This document shows positions 1-9,528 of a stretch of 64,000 bases of DNA, piece by piece (within the stretch, counting starts at the first letter, position 1; each line of letters starts with the position of its first letter). The DNA lies in contig NZ_QYRN01000002.1 in assembly GCF_003583935.1 (NCBI RefSeq), positions 434,001 through 498,000 of the forward strand, written 5' to 3'. The position numbers and the translations under genes were made by a program. The notes beneath the pieces are model-generated. The model ran no database searches and had not been told where the DNA came from. It saw only the letters and a program-made list of their open reading frames with translations. This stretch comes from Aureimonas flava. Its GTDB lineage: Bacteria > Pseudomonadota > Alphaproteobacteria > Rhizobiales > Rhizobiaceae.

Positions 1-8
1 AAGCCCTG

Positions 9-743
9 ATGCCGATCCTGTTCCCCGCCATCGACCTCAAGGACGGCGTGTGCGTGCGCCTCAAGCTCGGGCTGATGGAGGAGGCGACCGTCTACAACGC
101 CGACCCGGCGGCGCAGGCGCGCGCGTTCCACGCGCAGGGCTTCACCCATCTCCACGTCGTCGACCTCAACGGCGCCTTCGAGGGGCGCGCCGTCAACGGT
201 GCGGCGGTGGAGGCGATCGTGGCGGCGGTCGGCGGGGCGATGCGGGTGCAGCTCGGGGGCGGCATCCGCACCCTGGCCGACGTCGAACGCTGGCTCGGCG
301 CCGGCCTCCATCGCGTGATCCTCGGCACGGTGGCGGTGCGCGATCCGGCGCTGGTGCGCGAGGCGGCGCGGCGGTTTCCCGGCCGGGTCGCCGTGGGCAT
401 CGACGCCAAGGGCGGCAAGGTGGCCGTGGAGGGCTGGGCGGAGTCCGCCGAGCTCGCGGCGGAAGACCTCGCCCGGCGCTTCGAGGACGCCGGCGTCTCG
501 GCGATCATCTACACCGACATCGACCGCGACGGGATCCTCGCCGGCATCAACTGGGACGCGACGATCGCGCTGGCACGGGCCGTGCGCATTCCGGTGATCG
601 CCTCCGGCGGCCTCGCCTCCATGGCCGACATCGAGCGCCTCGCCGCCCCCGATGCCGCCCTGCTCGAAGGCGCGATCTCCGGCCGCGCGCTCTACGACGG
701 CCGGATCGATCCGGGCGAGGCGCTCGCCCGCCTGCGCGCCTGA
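9..743 (+). CDS. hisA: HisA, ProFAR isomerase
   Basis: Encodes the 244-aa cytoplasmic isomerase of histidine biosynthesis, which converts ProFAR to PRFAR, the substrate of HisF-HisH. The sequence opens with the (beta/alpha)8-barrel strand [14 protein letters not shown], carrying the catalytic Asp, and has the phosphate-binding GGGIR (about residue 80) and ASGGLAS (about residue 198) loops typical of HisA. Length is normal for the family. The ATG overlaps a TGA at bases 7-9 (TGATG), so an upstream gene, by family synteny probably hisH, ends just outside the window and is translationally coupled. hisF follows only after an intervening Uma2 gene, which is unusual. Confidence 0.97.
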   Translation: MPILFPAIDLKDGVCVRLKLGLMEEATVYNADPAAQARAFHAQGFTHLHVVDLNGAFEGRAVNGAAVEAIVAAVGGAMRVQLGGGIRTLADVERWLGAGLHRVILGTVAVRDPALVREAARRFPGRVAVGIDAKGGKVAVEGWAESAELAAEDLARRFEDAGVSAIIYTDIDRDGILAGINWDATIALARAVRIPVIASGGLASMADIERLAAPDAALLEGAISGRALYDGRIDPGEALARLRA

Positions 744-759
744 CGTTTCACGTGAGTCG
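744..759. promoter_or_regulatory. parS-like site 1 (weakest)
   Basis: Matches the ParB-binding consensus TGTTTCACGTGAAACA at 12 of 16 positions, with the central GTTTCACGTGA intact. It starts directly after the hisA stop codon, in the gap before the Uma2 gene. It is the poorest of the five parS-like sites in the window, so ParB binding here is an inference. Confidence 0.5.
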
Positions 760-804
760 GCCGCGCGTCTTTGCAGGCGCACGCGCCGGGACTAGATTGA
801 TCCC

Positions 805-1362
805 ATGAACATCCAGGTCCCGACCATCCGAACCGCGGACGACTTCCTGCGGGCCTTCGAAGGGCTCGACGGCAAGCGGGAGTTCGTGCGCGGCAAGGTG
901 GTGGACCTGATGATCAACGTCTCGCGCAACCATGCGAAGCTGACGACCGCGCTGACTGTGCTCCTGGCGAGCGGGCTCGACCCGGATCGCTACGAGGTCG
1001 GCGCGGCGGATTTCGGCGTGCGGACGCCCGACGGGGTGCGCTTTCCCGATGTCTACGTGGACGGGACGGGCGGCGACGGGCGCGATCTGGTGGCCCATGC
1101 TCCCGCCTTCGTCGCCGAGATCCTGTCCCCCTCCTCCATGGCCAGGGATTTCGGCGAGAAGGTGCGCGACTACACCGCCCTCCCCTCCCTCCTCCACTAC
1201 CTCGTCCTGTCGCAGGACGAGCCGCGCGTCTGGCTCTGGGCGCGGGGCGAGGACGGCGCCTTCGGCTCGCCGGAGATGATCGTGGGGCGCGAGGAAAGCG
1301 TGACGCTCCAGGGCTTCGGTCTCGCCCTTCCCCTTGCGGACCTTTATCGCGGCATCGCATAA
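805..1362 (+). CDS. Uma2 family (DUF820) restriction-endonuclease-fold protein
   Basis: A 185-aa protein of the Uma2/DUF820 family, a PD-(D/E)XK nuclease fold best known from cyanobacteria and of unknown biological role. Visible family features are the acidic FPDVYVD segment (about residue 82), the [10 protein letters not shown] motif (about residue 104), the [17 protein letters not shown] helix-strand and a C-terminal LPLADLY. It sits between hisA and hisF, in the same orientation, with 61 bp upstream (holding a parS-like site) and 52 bp downstream, so it interrupts an otherwise standard his operon. A second Uma2 gene is at 29371-29934. Catalytic activity is family knowledge and is not shown here. 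Confidence 0.85.
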   Translation: MNIQVPTIRTADDFLRAFEGLDGKREFVRGKVVDLMINVSRNHAKLTTALTVLLASGLDPDRYEVGAADFGVRTPDGVRFPDVYVDGTGGDGRDLVAHAPAFVAEILSPSSMARDFGEKVRDYTALPSLLHYLVLSQDEPRVWLWARGEDGAFGSPEMIVGREESVTLQGFGLALPLADLYRGIA

Positions 1363-1414
1363 GCTCGGCGGGCCGGCCCTTGTCCGCCGGACGCGGAACG
1401 GAGACGGCATCGAA

Positions 1415-2230
1415 GTGACCCTCAAGGCGCGCATCATCCCCTGCCTCGACGTCAAGGACGGACGCGTGGTCAAGGGCGTCAACTTCGAGGGGCTGGTGGA
1501 CGCGGGCGACCCGGTGGCGGCGGCGCGCGCCTACGACGCGGCGGGCGCGGACGAACTCTGCTTCCTCGACATCACCGCCTCCTCCGACGACCGCGAGACG
1601 ATCTTCGACGTGGTGGCGCGCACCGCGGAAGCCTGCTTCATGCCCGTCACCGTGGGCGGCGGCGTGCGCGAGGTGGCCGACATCCGCCGGCTGCTGCTGG
1701 CCGGTGCCGACAAGGTCTCGATCAACACGGCCGCCGTGCGCCGGCCCGAGTTCGTTGCCGAGGCCGCCGACAAGTTCGGCAACCAGTGCATCGTGGTGGC
1801 GATCGACGCCAAGCGCGTGTCGGCGCCCGGCGAGGCGGGGCGCTGGGAGATCTTCACCCATGGCGGGCGCGAGGCGACGGGCCTCGACGCGGTGGCCTTC
1901 GCGCGGCGCGTGGTGGCGCTCGGCGCCGGCGAGATCCTCCTCACCTCCATGGACCGCGACGGCACCAAGGCCGGCTTCGACCTCGCGCTGACGCGCGCCG
2001 TCGCCGACGCGGTTCCGGTTCCGGTGATCGCCTCGGGCGGCGTCGGCACGCTCGACCACCTAGTGGCGGGCATCGGCGAGGGCGGCGCGGCGGCCGTGCT
2101 CGCCGCCTCGATCTTCCATTTCGGCACCCATACGATCGGCGAGGCCAAGCGCCACATGGCCGCCGCCGGCATTCCCGTGCGGCTCGACGGCGCATCGACG
2201 CCCGCCCCGCTTCCGTCCGCCCGTTCCTGA
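1415..2230 (+). CDS. hisF: HisF, imidazole glycerol phosphate synthase cyclase subunit
   Basis: The 271-aa cyclase partner of HisH, which closes the imidazole ring and releases AICAR, later used by PurH (also in this window). The N-terminus [17 protein letters not shown] includes the catalytic Asp of the first barrel strand; TVGGGVR and IASGGVG are the phosphate-binding loops. I chose the GTG at 1415 because it puts the conserved start right at residue 2; the open frame extends upstream to an ATG at 1334, but that would overlap the Uma2 gene and add residues foreign to the family. hisE follows 9 bp downstream. Confidence 0.96.
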   Translation: MTLKARIIPCLDVKDGRVVKGVNFEGLVDAGDPVAAARAYDAAGADELCFLDITASSDDRETIFDVVARTAEACFMPVTVGGGVREVADIRRLLLAGADKVSINTAAVRRPEFVAEAADKFGNQCIVVAIDAKRVSAPGEAGRWEIFTHGGREATGLDAVAFARRVVALGAGEILLTSMDRDGTKAGFDLALTRAVADAVPVPVIASGGVGTLDHLVAGIGEGGAAAVLAASIFHFGTHTIGEAKRHMAAAGIPVRLDGASTPAPLPSARS

Positions 2231-2239
2231 AGGCCCGCC

Positions 2240-2560
2240 ATGTTCGACCTGTCCCAACTGGAAGCGATCGTCGCCGAGCGCGCCGCCTCGACGGACCCCG
2301 ATTCCTACACCGCCAAGCTCGCCCGCCGCGGGCTGCCCAAGGTCGCGCAGAAGCTCGGCGAGGAGGCGGTGGAGACGGTGATCGCGGCGCTGGCAGAGGA
2401 CAAGGCGGCGCTGCGCGGCGAGGCGGCCGACCTTCTCTACCATCTCCTGGTGCTGCTCCACCTGCGCGGGCTGCCGCTCGCCGAGGTGATGGAGGAGCTG
2501 CAAGCGCGCACCGCGCGGACCGGGCTCCAGGAAAAGGCCGCACGGCCGCACGGGGCGTAG
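2240..2560 (+). CDS. hisE: HisE, phosphoribosyl-ATP pyrophosphatase
   Basis: A 106-aa enzyme hydrolysing phosphoribosyl-ATP to phosphoribosyl-AMP, the second step of histidine synthesis. It shows the MazG-like all-alpha fold signature [12 protein letters not shown] (residues about 38-49) followed by [13 protein letters not shown] (residues about 58-70), whose acidic residues bind Mg2+. It is a stand-alone HisE, not a HisIE fusion. Spacing of 9 bp after hisF and 11 bp before coaA suggests one transcript. Confidence 0.96.
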   Translation: MFDLSQLEAIVAERAASTDPDSYTAKLARRGLPKVAQKLGEEAVETVIAALAEDKAALRGEAADLLYHLLVLLHLRGLPLAEVMEELQARTARTGLQEKAARPHGA

Positions 2561-2571
2561 AGACGAGGCGG

Positions 2572-3528
2572 ATGGACCAGCTCGCCCCCTCGACCCTGTC
2601 GCCCTACCACTTCTTCGCCGCCGAGGAATGGGCGACCTTCCGCGGCCGCGAGGCGCTGACGCTGACCGCGGGCGAGGTCCAGCGCCTGCGCTCGCTCGGC
2701 GACGCGATCGACCTCGAGGAGGTGGAGCGCATCTATCTCGCCGTGTCGCGCCTCCTCTACGCGCACGTGGAATCGAGCCAGGCGCTGTTTCGCCAGCGCA
2801 AGCGCTTCCTGCGCGGCTCGACCCAGGTGAAGACCCCCTTCATCATCGGCATCGCCGGCTCCGTGGCCGCCGGCAAGTCGACCACCGCGCGCATCCTCAA
2901 GGAGCTGCTCGCTCGCTGGCCGGGCACGCCCAAGGTCGACCTCGTGACCACCGACGGGTTCCTGTATCCCAACGCGGTGCTGGAGCGCGAAGGGCTGATG
3001 CAGCGCAAGGGCTTTCCCGAGAGCTACGACGTGGGCGCCATCCTGCGCTTCCTGTCCGATATCAAGGCCGGCGCGCGCCATGTCGCGGCACCGGTCTATT
3101 CGCACTTCTTCTACGACGTGCTGCCGGGCGACCGGATCGAGGTCGACCAGCCCGACATCCTGATCTTCGAGGGGCTCAACGTCCTCCAGACGCGCGAGAT
3201 GCCGCCCGGCGGCAAGTTCGTGCCCTTCGTCTCCGATTTCTTCGACCACTCGATCTACATCGACGCCGACGAGCGGGACCTCCACCGCTGGTACATCTCA
3301 CGGTTCATGCGCCTGCGCGAGACCGCGTTCCGCGAGGAGAGCTCGTTCTTCCACCGCTACTCGAAGATCTCCGAGGCGGAGGCGCTGGAGGTCGCCGAGC
3401 GGCTCTGGGCGACCATCAACGCCCGCAACCTCCACGAGAACATCCTGCCGACCCGCCCGCGCGCCGACCTGATCCTGCGCAAGGGCGGCGACCATCTGGT
3501 GGAGCAGGTCGCGCTGCGCAAGATCTGA
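2572..3528 (+). CDS. coaA: CoaA, type I pantothenate kinase
   Basis: A 318-aa prokaryotic type I pantothenate kinase, the first step of coenzyme A synthesis. The P-loop [12 protein letters not shown] lies near residue 97, followed by [10 protein letters not shown] and FPESYD, all diagnostic of the PanK-I family. The start ATG at 2572 gives [15 protein letters not shown], which matches the conserved N-terminus; the open frame extends far upstream but only as antisense-like shadow sequence. Position after hisE is the usual rhizobial arrangement. CoaE, the last enzyme of the same pathway, is also in the window at 20.9 kb. Confidence 0.97.
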   Translation: MDQLAPSTLSPYHFFAAEEWATFRGREALTLTAGEVQRLRSLGDAIDLEEVERIYLAVSRLLYAHVESSQALFRQRKRFLRGSTQVKTPFIIGIAGSVAAGKSTTARILKELLARWPGTPKVDLVTTDGFLYPNAVLEREGLMQRKGFPESYDVGAILRFLSDIKAGARHVAAPVYSHFFYDVLPGDRIEVDQPDILIFEGLNVLQTREMPPGGKFVPFVSDFFDHSIYIDADERDLHRWYISRFMRLRETAFREESSFFHRYSKISEAEALEVAERLWATINARNLHENILPTRPRADLILRKGGDHLVEQVALRKI

Positions 3529-3621
3529 GCGGAACGGGGCGTTTGCCCGGCTACCCAGTTGACATTCCCGGCCGTCCGACCCAACTCCCTGCCCGGCTTC
3601 GAACTGGGACACGGAGACCAG

Positions 3622-5184
3622 ATGACGATCGACCTCAATCGACGCGAATGGATGATGGGCCTGGCCGCCCTCGGCCTCGCATCGGCCACCCGCGGCGCCC
3701 TCGCCGCCGACGGCGACCTCCTCCGGTTCGGGGCGCCCGAGCCCTTCTCCTTCGACCGGCTGGTGGAGCGCGCCAGGGCCCTGGCCGCCGCCCCCTACGT
3801 GCCCGAAGTGCCCCGCTCGGACGATGTCTTGGAGCGGATCGACTTCGACCAGCACTGGCGTATCCAGTACCGCAAGGACCAGACGCTCCAGCTCAACGAC
3901 GGCAAGGCGCCGATCCGCTTCTTCCATCTCGGCCGCTACTTCAAGCTGCCGGTGGGCATCCACGTGGTGGAGAACGGCGAGGCGCGCACGCTGCGCTACG
4001 ATCCCAACCTCTTCACCATCCCGTCGGACTCGCCGGCCAAGGAACTGCCCGCCGACATCGGCTTCGCGGGCTTCCGCGTGCTGGAGCCCGATTCCGACGC
4101 CGACTGGCTGGCCTTCCTCGGCGCCGCCTACTTCCGAACGTCCGGCGAGGACAACCAGTTCGGCATGTCGGCCCGCGCGCTCGCGATCGACGTCGCCATG
4201 CCGACGCCCGAGGAGTTCCCGCGCTTCACCGACTTCTTCCTGGAGCCCTCCGCGGACGGGCGGCTCGTGATCAGCTGCCTTCTCAACTCGCCGCGCGTGG
4301 CGGGCGTCCTGCGCATGGACGTCCAGAAGGGCGGCCCGATCGTCATGGACATCCAGTCGCGCTACTTCGCGCGCGCCGACATCGCCCGCTTCGGCATCGC
4401 GGCGCTGACCTCGATGTACTGGTACTCGGAGACCGACAAGCAGCGGCGCATCGACTGGCGCCCGGAGGTGCACGATTCCGACGGGCTCGCCATGTGGACG
4501 GGCTCGGGCGAGCGCATCTGGCGCCCGCTGAACAACCCGCCGCGCGTGATGACCTCGAGCTTCACCGACGGGACGCCGCATGGCTTCGGCCTCCTCCAGC
4601 GCGACCGCGACTTCGCCAACTACGAGGACGACGGCGTGTTCTACGAGAAGCGCGCTTGCGTCTGGGTCGAGCCCAAGGGCGACTGGGGCGCGGGCGTGGT
4701 GCAGCTCGTGGAGATCCCGACCGACGACGAGATCCACGACAACATCGCCGCCTACTGGCTGTCGGCCAAGCCCGTGCGCGCGGGCGACGCGATCGCGCTG
4801 GACTACAAGCTGCACTGGTCGAACCGCGAGCCCTATCCCGGCGACGTCGGCAAGGTGGTGGCCACGCGCCTCGGGCGCGGGGGCATCGCCGGCCAGCCGC
4901 GGCCGCCCGGCGTCACCAAGATCGTGGTCGACTTCGACGGCGGCCTGGTCGCCGCCCTGGACCGTGAGGCCAAGGGCGTCGAGGCGCTCGCCACCGCCTC
5001 GCGCGGCACGCTCGGCAAGGTGGACTGCTATTCGGTCAAGGTCGGCACCGCCTGGCGCGTCACCTTCGACCTCACGGCCGAGGGCAACGACCCGGTGGAG
5101 CTGCGCCTCTACATGCGTCAGGGCGACAAGGTGCTCACCGAGACCTGGGCGTACCAGTTCCTGCCCACCTCGATGGGAGCCTGA
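3622..5184 (+). CDS. OpgG/OpgD family periplasmic glucan biosynthesis protein, Tat-exported
   Basis: A 520-aa member of the OpgG/OpgD (MdoG/MdoD) family, needed for osmoregulated periplasmic glucan backbone structure. The start at 3622 gives a twin-arginine leader: NRREWMMGLAALGLASA, then ALAADG as a likely cleavage site near residue 28. Tat export is typical of OpgD rather than OpgG, which uses Sec, but the body of the protein does not separate the two for me, so no symbol is given. Family landmarks include the early RIQYRKDQTL and FFHLGRYFKLP segments and the late DPVELRLYMR strand. The glucosyltransferase OpgH is not in the window. The next gene, alkB, converges 4 bp away. Confidence 0.92.
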   Translation: MTIDLNRREWMMGLAALGLASATRGALAADGDLLRFGAPEPFSFDRLVERARALAAAPYVPEVPRSDDVLERIDFDQHWRIQYRKDQTLQLNDGKAPIRFFHLGRYFKLPVGIHVVENGEARTLRYDPNLFTIPSDSPAKELPADIGFAGFRVLEPDSDADWLAFLGAAYFRTSGEDNQFGMSARALAIDVAMPTPEEFPRFTDFFLEPSADGRLVISCLLNSPRVAGVLRMDVQKGGPIVMDIQSRYFARADIARFGIAALTSMYWYSETDKQRRIDWRPEVHDSDGLAMWTGSGERIWRPLNNPPRVMTSSFTDGTPHGFGLLQRDRDFANYEDDGVFYEKRACVWVEPKGDWGAGVVQLVEIPTDDEIHDNIAAYWLSAKPVRAGDAIALDYKLHWSNREPYPGDVGKVVATRLGRGGIAGQPRPPGVTKIVVDFDGGLVAALDREAKGVEALATASRGTLGKVDCYSVKVGTAWRVTFDLTAEGNDPVELRLYMRQGDKVLTETWAYQFLPTSMGA

Positions 5185-5188
5185 CCCT

Positions 5189-5809
5189 TCAGGGCCGCGT
5201 CACCCGCCGAAGCGTGAGGTTGATGCGGCCCTCCCCCTTCAGGAGCGTCGAGGTGCCGGGGTAGATCCGGTCGACGCCGTGGAAGGCAAGGCGGCTCTCG
5301 CCGCCCAGGACGACGACATCGCCGGAGCCGAGGCGTAACGAGCGCGTCGGCCCGCCGCGCGCCGTGCCGCCGAAGCGGAACAGCGCCTCGTCGCCGAGCG
5401 ACACCGACAGGACCGGGGCCGCCAGATCGGCCTCGTCCCGGTCCTGGTGCAGGCCGAGCCGGGCCCCCGGCGCGTAGAAGTTGACGAGGCAGGCTTCCGG
5501 CGGATGCGGGTAGCCCGCCAGCTCCCTCCACAGGTCGAGAAGCGCCGCCGGGATGGGCGGCCAGGGCCGGCCGGTCTCGGGATGGAGGGGCTGGTAGCGG
5601 TAGCCGGCGGGGTCGGACACCCAGCCGAGCGGGCCGCAATTGGTCATGCGCACGGAGAAAGGACGCCCGCTGCCCGGCATGGCCGGACGGAACAGCGGCG
5701 CCTCGGCCGCCGCGCGGCGCACCTCCGCTAAAAGCGCGCGCTGGGCCGCCGCGTCGAGCCGGGCCGGCAGGTGGACCAGGCCGGGCGGCAGCGCGCCCGG
5801 CGCCGTCAC
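5189..5809 (-). CDS. alkB: AlkB-like DNA/RNA alkylation repair dioxygenase
   Basis: A 206-aa Fe(II)/2-oxoglutarate dioxygenase that oxidatively removes methyl groups such as 1-meA and 3-meC. The double-stranded beta-helix core shows LGLHQDRDEAD (iron-binding His and Asp of HxD), SVSLGDEALFRFGG, a third iron His in the FHGVDRIYPG segment, and RINLTLRR with the two arginines that hold 2-oxoglutarate. The GTG start at 5809 overlaps the luxR stop as GTGA, so it is translationally coupled to the LuxR-type gene upstream. The open frame extends to 6259 but only antisense to nothing conserved. Pairing of alkB with a LuxR solo is unusual. Confidence 0.94.
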   Translation of the reverse strand: MTAPGALPPGLVHLPARLDAAAQRALLAEVRRAAAEAPLFRPAMPGSGRPFSVRMTNCGPLGWVSDPAGYRYQPLHPETGRPWPPIPAALLDLWRELAGYPHPPEACLVNFYAPGARLGLHQDRDEADLAAPVLSVSLGDEALFRFGGTARGGPTRSLRLGSGDVVVLGGESRLAFHGVDRIYPGTSTLLKGEGRINLTLRRVTRP

Positions 5810-6528
5810 GACAGGTAGCCGAGCTGGGCGGCCAGCGCCACCGCGTGGGTGCGGTTGGAGGCGTCGAGCTTGCGCGTCGCCGAGGTGAGGTACTGCGAGA
5901 TCGTGTGCTCGGAAAGCTTCAGGATCGTGCCGATCTCGGACGAGGTCTTGCCGAGCATGGCGAGCTTCAGGCAGTCGCGCTCGCGGCCCGTGAGCGGGTT
6001 GTTGCGCCGGTTCTCCTCGTAGCGGCAGGCGGCCAGCACGCCGAAGGCGGCGAAGGCCAGGAGCTGCAGCCCGTCCGCCTCGCCCTCGGCCATCGCCGCG
6101 CCGCGCCCCGACACCGCCAGCACGCCGGTGAAGCCCGAGACGCCGTGCACCGGGCAGTAGGCGCCCGACAGGCAGCCGTGCGCGGCCAGGAACCGGCCCT
6201 GCGGCGGCGAGCCCTCGGGATCGTCCGGGTCGAAGCCGAACACGAACTCGGCGTCCCACACGAAGGGCAGCGAGCCGCCCATCAGGGCGCGCAGCGCCGG
6301 CGAGAACCGGTGGAGGCCGAGGCGCTCGAACCCGATGCGGAACTCCTCCTCCCAGTTGGACAGGATCGGTCGCAGCTCCGCGCCCGCCTCGTCGGTCGAG
6401 GGGATCGTCATCAGCGCGAAGCGGTCGAAGCCGGCGTCGCCCACGATCTCGCCCACGGCCGCGCGCAGCCCCGCTTCCGTCCAGGGCCGCTCCAACCGGC
6501 CGGCGAGGCTGGCCTGCGGTCGGATCAT
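5806..6528 (-). CDS. LuxR-family transcriptional regulator, autoinducer-binding type (solo)
   Basis: A 240-aa protein with an N-terminal autoinducer-binding-like domain (about residues 15-160) and a C-terminal LuxR HTH (about residues 172-236: [21 protein letters not shown] then [10 protein letters not shown]). In classic AHL receptors a Tyr/Trp/Asp-Pro set precedes PFxW. Here the Trp of SNWEEEF and the LPFVWD segment are present, but the Asp-Pro is replaced by Ser-Pro, so ligand specificity may differ from AHLs. No luxI-like synthase is in the window. Its stop overlaps the alkB start. It diverges from hslU, leaving about 300 bp between them. Confidence 0.9.
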   Translation of the reverse strand: MIRPQASLAGRLERPWTEAGLRAAVGEIVGDAGFDRFALMTIPSTDEAGAELRPILSNWEEEFRIGFERLGLHRFSPALRALMGGSLPFVWDAEFVFGFDPDDPEGSPPQGRFLAAHGCLSGAYCPVHGVSGFTGVLAVSGRGAAMAEGEADGLQLLAFAAFGVLAACRYEENRRNNPLTGRERDCLKLAMLGKTSSEIGTILKLSEHTISQYLTSATRKLDASNRTHAVALAAQLGYLS

Positions 6529-6827
6529 GCGCGCGGGGCGGCGGAAGCGGGCCGGACGGCGGTCGAGGGGACGGTCATGACGATCCTTTCCAGGGAAGCG
6601 GCGCGAGCGGCCGGGTCAGGATGGCGATTCGCGGCACCGGCGAACCTGCGTTCTCTATCCTATCGCGAAGCGACCATGAAACGACCCCCTTTCGGCCGCC
6701 TTTTTCGTCGCCGGGCGCAAGCCGGACGCCTGCCCCTGGCGCGCGGGCGCGCGGCGCCCCATGTGCGGGCGACGCGAAGCGGTCCGCATCCGGCGGACCG
6801 CCGTCCCCTTCGAGACCCATGACGTCC

Positions 6828-8138
6828 ATGACCGACTTTTCCCCCCGCGAGATCGTGTCCGAGCTGGATCGCCACATCATCGGCCAGAAGGACGCCAAGC
6901 GTGCCGTGGCCGTGGCGCTGCGCAACCGCTGGCGGCGCCAGCAGCTCGAAGGGTCGCTGCGCGAGGAGGTCTCGCCGAAGAACATCCTGATGATCGGGCC
7001 GACGGGCGTCGGCAAGACCGAGATCTCGCGCCGCCTCGCCAAGCTGGCGGGCGCGCCCTTCATCAAGGTCGAGGCCACCAAGTTCACCGAGGTGGGCTAT
7101 GTCGGGCGCGACGTCGAGCAGATCATCCGCGACCTCGTGGAGATCGGCATCGCGCTGACGCGCGAGCGCAAGCGCGACGAGGTGCGCGCCCGGGCCCACG
7201 CGGGCGCCGAGGACCGGGTGCTCGACGCGCTGGTCGGCAAGACCGCCTCGCCGGCGACGCGCGACAGCTTCCGCAAGCGGCTGCGTGCCGGCGAGCTCGA
7301 CGACAAGGAGATCGACGTCGAGGTGGCCGACACCGCCGGTCCGCTGGGCGGCATGGACATTCCCGGCATGCCCGGCGCCAATCTCGGCGTGCTCAACCTG
7401 TCGGAGATGTTCGGCAAGGCGATGGGCGGGCGCACCAAGACGCGCCGCACCACGGTGAAGGAGTCCTACGCCCTCCTGATCAACGAGGAGTCCGACAAGC
7501 TCCTGGACACCGAGGCGCTGGTCGCGGACGCGATCCGGGCGGTGGAGAACAACGGCATCGTGTTCCTGGACGAGATCGACAAGGTGGCCAACAACGGCGA
7601 GGCGCGCGGCGGGGCCGGCGTCAGCCGCGAGGGCGTCCAGCGCGACCTCCTGCCGCTCGTGGAAGGCACCACGGTGGCCACCAAGCACGGGCCGGTGAAG
7701 ACCGACCACATCCTGTTCATCGCGTCCGGCGCCTTCCACGTGTCCAAGCCCTCGGACCTCCTGCCCGAGCTCCAGGGCCGCCTGCCGATCCGCGTCGAGC
7801 TGCGGGCGCTCGACCGCGACGACTTCCGCCGCATCCTGACCGAGACCGAGGCCTCGCTGCTGAAGCAGTACGTGGCGCTCCTGAAGACCGAGAACGTCGA
7901 CCTCGAGATCACCGACGACGCGGTGGACGCGATCGCGGACGTGGCGGTCGCGCTCAACGGCTCGGTCGAGAACATCGGCGCGCGCCGGCTCCAGACGGTG
8001 ATGGAGCGCGTGCTCGACGACATCTCCTTCGAGGCGCCCGACCGGGGCGGGCAGAGCTACCGGGTCGACGGCGACTACGTGCGCCGGGCGCTGGACGGCA
8101 TCGCCGGCAACACCGACCTGTCGCGCTTCATCCTCTGA
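6828..8138 (+). CDS. hslU: HslU, ATPase subunit of the HslUV protease
   Basis: A 436-aa AAA+ unfoldase that feeds substrates to the HslV peptidase. Walker A GPTGVGKT is near residue 57, the pore and I-domain follow, and Walker B reads VFLDEIDK. The C-terminal DLSRFIL is the tail that docks into HslV. I place the start at 6828, giving [14 protein letters not shown] as in the family; an in-frame ATG at 6819 would add three residues. hslV is not adjacent. In related genomes it lies by the his genes, so it is probably just upstream of the window. The 299 bp upstream hold no gene; a heat-shock-like -10 (CCCCATGT at 6757) has no convincing -35. Confidence 0.97.
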   Translation: MTDFSPREIVSELDRHIIGQKDAKRAVAVALRNRWRRQQLEGSLREEVSPKNILMIGPTGVGKTEISRRLAKLAGAPFIKVEATKFTEVGYVGRDVEQIIRDLVEIGIALTRERKRDEVRARAHAGAEDRVLDALVGKTASPATRDSFRKRLRAGELDDKEIDVEVADTAGPLGGMDIPGMPGANLGVLNLSEMFGKAMGGRTKTRRTTVKESYALLINEESDKLLDTEALVADAIRAVENNGIVFLDEIDKVANNGEARGGAGVSREGVQRDLLPLVEGTTVATKHGPVKTDHILFIASGAFHVSKPSDLLPELQGRLPIRVELRALDRDDFRRILTETEASLLKQYVALLKTENVDLEITDDAVDAIADVAVALNGSVENIGARRLQTVMERVLDDISFEAPDRGGQSYRVDGDYVRRALDGIAGNTDLSRFIL

Positions 8139-8187
8139 CGCCCGGGCGCGGGGCGAGGCGGCCGCCCGGCTCCCGGGCGCGCCGCTT

Positions 8188-8958
8188 TCAGTCCTGCCCT
8201 TCGCGCGCCTTGCGGGCCATCTCGTTGAGCTGGGCGAGCGTTGCGTCGAAGCGGCCGTCGCGTTCGGCAAAGCGCAGCGGTCGGACGCGCTCGACCAGGA
8301 TCTCCGGCGGCGTGGGCTGGGCGGCGAAGAGCGCCATCACCTCGTCGATGAAGTCCTCGAGCGGCATGTAGCCCGGCCGGGTCTCCTGCCCCTCCGTGAG
8401 CCCGGTCTGGACGCCCGGCGGCGCGATCTCGATCACCTCCACCTTGCCCCGCAGCAGCTCGCGCAGGCTCACCGTGTAGGAATGGATCGCCGCCTTGGTG
8501 GCGTTGTAGGTCGGGGCGGTGACCAGCGGCACGTAGGCGAGACCCGAGGTGACGTTGACGATCGCGGCGTTCGCCTTGCTCGAGAGATGGTCCACGAAGG
8601 CGTCCGTCAGCCGGATGGGGCCGAGAAGGTTGGTGGTGACCGTCGCCTCGGCGTCGGTGAGGTCGCGCGCCGTCGCGGCGTCCTCGAAATGCATGATCCC
8701 CGCATTGTTCACGAGCACGTTGATCTCGGGGTGCCGGGCGAGCACCTCGCGGGCGAACGCCTGGACCCCGTCCGCGCTCTCGACGTCGAGGACAAGGCCC
8801 TCGATGCCGGGATGTTCGGTGGCGATGGCGTCTAGGGCCGCCCGCCGCCGGCCGGCGACCACGACCTTGTTGCCGGCCGCATGCCAGCGCAGCGCGAGCT
8901 CGCGCCCGATGCCGCCCGTTCCGCCGGTGATGAGGATGGTGTTTCCGCTCGTCTTCAT
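8188..8958 (-). CDS. Short-chain dehydrogenase/reductase (DltE-like)
   Basis: A 256-aa classical SDR. The Rossmann motif TGGTGGIGRELA is at about residue 11, NNAG at about residue 82, and the catalytic Ser-Tyr-Lys set at TSGLAYV ... TYNATKAA. The C-terminal part (ETRPGYMPLEDFIDEVM) resembles oxidoreductases named DltE in annotations. The substrate cannot be read from sequence. The ATG at 8958 was chosen because it places the beta-strand NTILITGG close to the N-terminus and has GAAAGGGG upstream. It is divergent from an HxlR regulator, a common arrangement in which the regulator senses an electrophile or redox cue and controls the reductase. Confidence 0.9.
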   Translation of the reverse strand: MKTSGNTILITGGTGGIGRELALRWHAAGNKVVVAGRRRAALDAIATEHPGIEGLVLDVESADGVQAFAREVLARHPEINVLVNNAGIMHFEDAATARDLTDAEATVTTNLLGPIRLTDAFVDHLSSKANAAIVNVTSGLAYVPLVTAPTYNATKAAIHSYTVSLRELLRGKVEVIEIAPPGVQTGLTEGQETRPGYMPLEDFIDEVMALFAAQPTPPEILVERVRPLRFAERDGRFDATLAQLNEMARKAREGQD

Positions 8959-9039
8959 GAGGCGGACCCCTTTCGGTTGCGTGTCGATCTCCGGCATATG
9001 GTCGCCATGCTCTCATCTGGAACGAAGGCACCGGAAAGA

Positions 9040-9462
9040 ATGATACGCACCGAAAGGAGAGCGTCGAAGGAGCCGGCCCCGGACGTCGCGCCCCGCGAGG
9101 AGCCGTCCGCGGCGCCGGATCCGCGCGTCGAGGCGCTGGTGAACGACCTGATCGGCGCGGTGGCCGACAAGTGGACCCTTCTGATCCTGGAGGAGCTCGA
9201 CACCGGCGGCACGCTGCGCTTCACCGAGCTGTCGCGGCGGATCGGCACGATCAGCCAGAAGATGCTGACGCAGACGCTGCGGGCGATGGAGCGCGACGGG
9301 CTGGTGACGCGCACGGTCCATCCCGTGGTGCCGCCGCATGTCGACTACCGGCTCACCGAGCTCGGCACGAGCCTCGGGGCCGCCTTTTGCGGGGTATGGA
9401 TCTGGGCGGAACGGAACCTGGAGACGGTGGAGGCCGCCCGTCAGCGCTTCGACCGGCGCTGA
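9040..9462 (+). CDS. HxlR-family winged-helix transcriptional regulator
   Basis: A 140-aa HxlR/MarR-like regulator. The core reads DKWTLLILEEL, LRFTELSRRIGTISQKMLTQTLR (recognition region) and ERDGLVTR ... DYRLTELG, the standard HxlR order. The ATG at 9040 is preceded closely by GGAAAG; ATGs at 8998 and 9007 are also in frame, so the first 14 residues are uncertain. It probably regulates the divergent SDR gene. A 9-bp inverted repeat (CCTTTCGGT at 8969-8977 and ACCGAAAGG at 9049-9057) brackets the intergenic region, but both arms also contain the Shine-Dalgarno-like bases of the two genes. Confidence 0.9.
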   Translation: MIRTERRASKEPAPDVAPREEPSAAPDPRVEALVNDLIGAVADKWTLLILEELDTGGTLRFTELSRRIGTISQKMLTQTLRAMERDGLVTRTVHPVVPPHVDYRLTELGTSLGAAFCGVWIWAERNLETVEAARQRFDRR

Positions 9463-9471
9463 ACGCGGAAA

Positions 9472-9496
9472 GGCGCCGGTCGAAGCGACCGACGCC
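9472..9496. terminator. Hairpin between convergent hxlR-type gene and ilvD
   Basis: An inverted repeat, GGCG-C-CGGTCG, AAG loop, CGACCG-A-CGCC, makes a 10-bp stem with one internal mismatch in the 66-bp convergent gap. It lacks a T-run on either strand, so it is a candidate transcript-end structure rather than a classical intrinsic terminator. Confidence 0.4.
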
Positions 9497-9528
9497 CTCC
9501 CTCCCCTGCGTAGCCGGCGCGCCCGGCC

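Noticed and set aside
1-9. End of an upstream gene, perhaps hisH
   Set aside because: Only two codons and a TGA are visible, so identity rests on synteny alone.
1786-2571. Open frame upstream of coaA
   Set aside because: It overlaps hisF and hisE in another frame and gives Arg-rich sequence; the kinase homology starts only at 2572.
6740-6764. CCCCATGT as a heat-shock sigma factor -10 before hslU
   Set aside because: No CTTGAAA-like -35 element at the right distance.
8969-9057. CCTTTCGGT / ACCGAAAGG as an HxlR operator
   Set aside because: Both arms coincide with purine-rich Shine-Dalgarno sequences of the divergent genes, which explains the symmetry.
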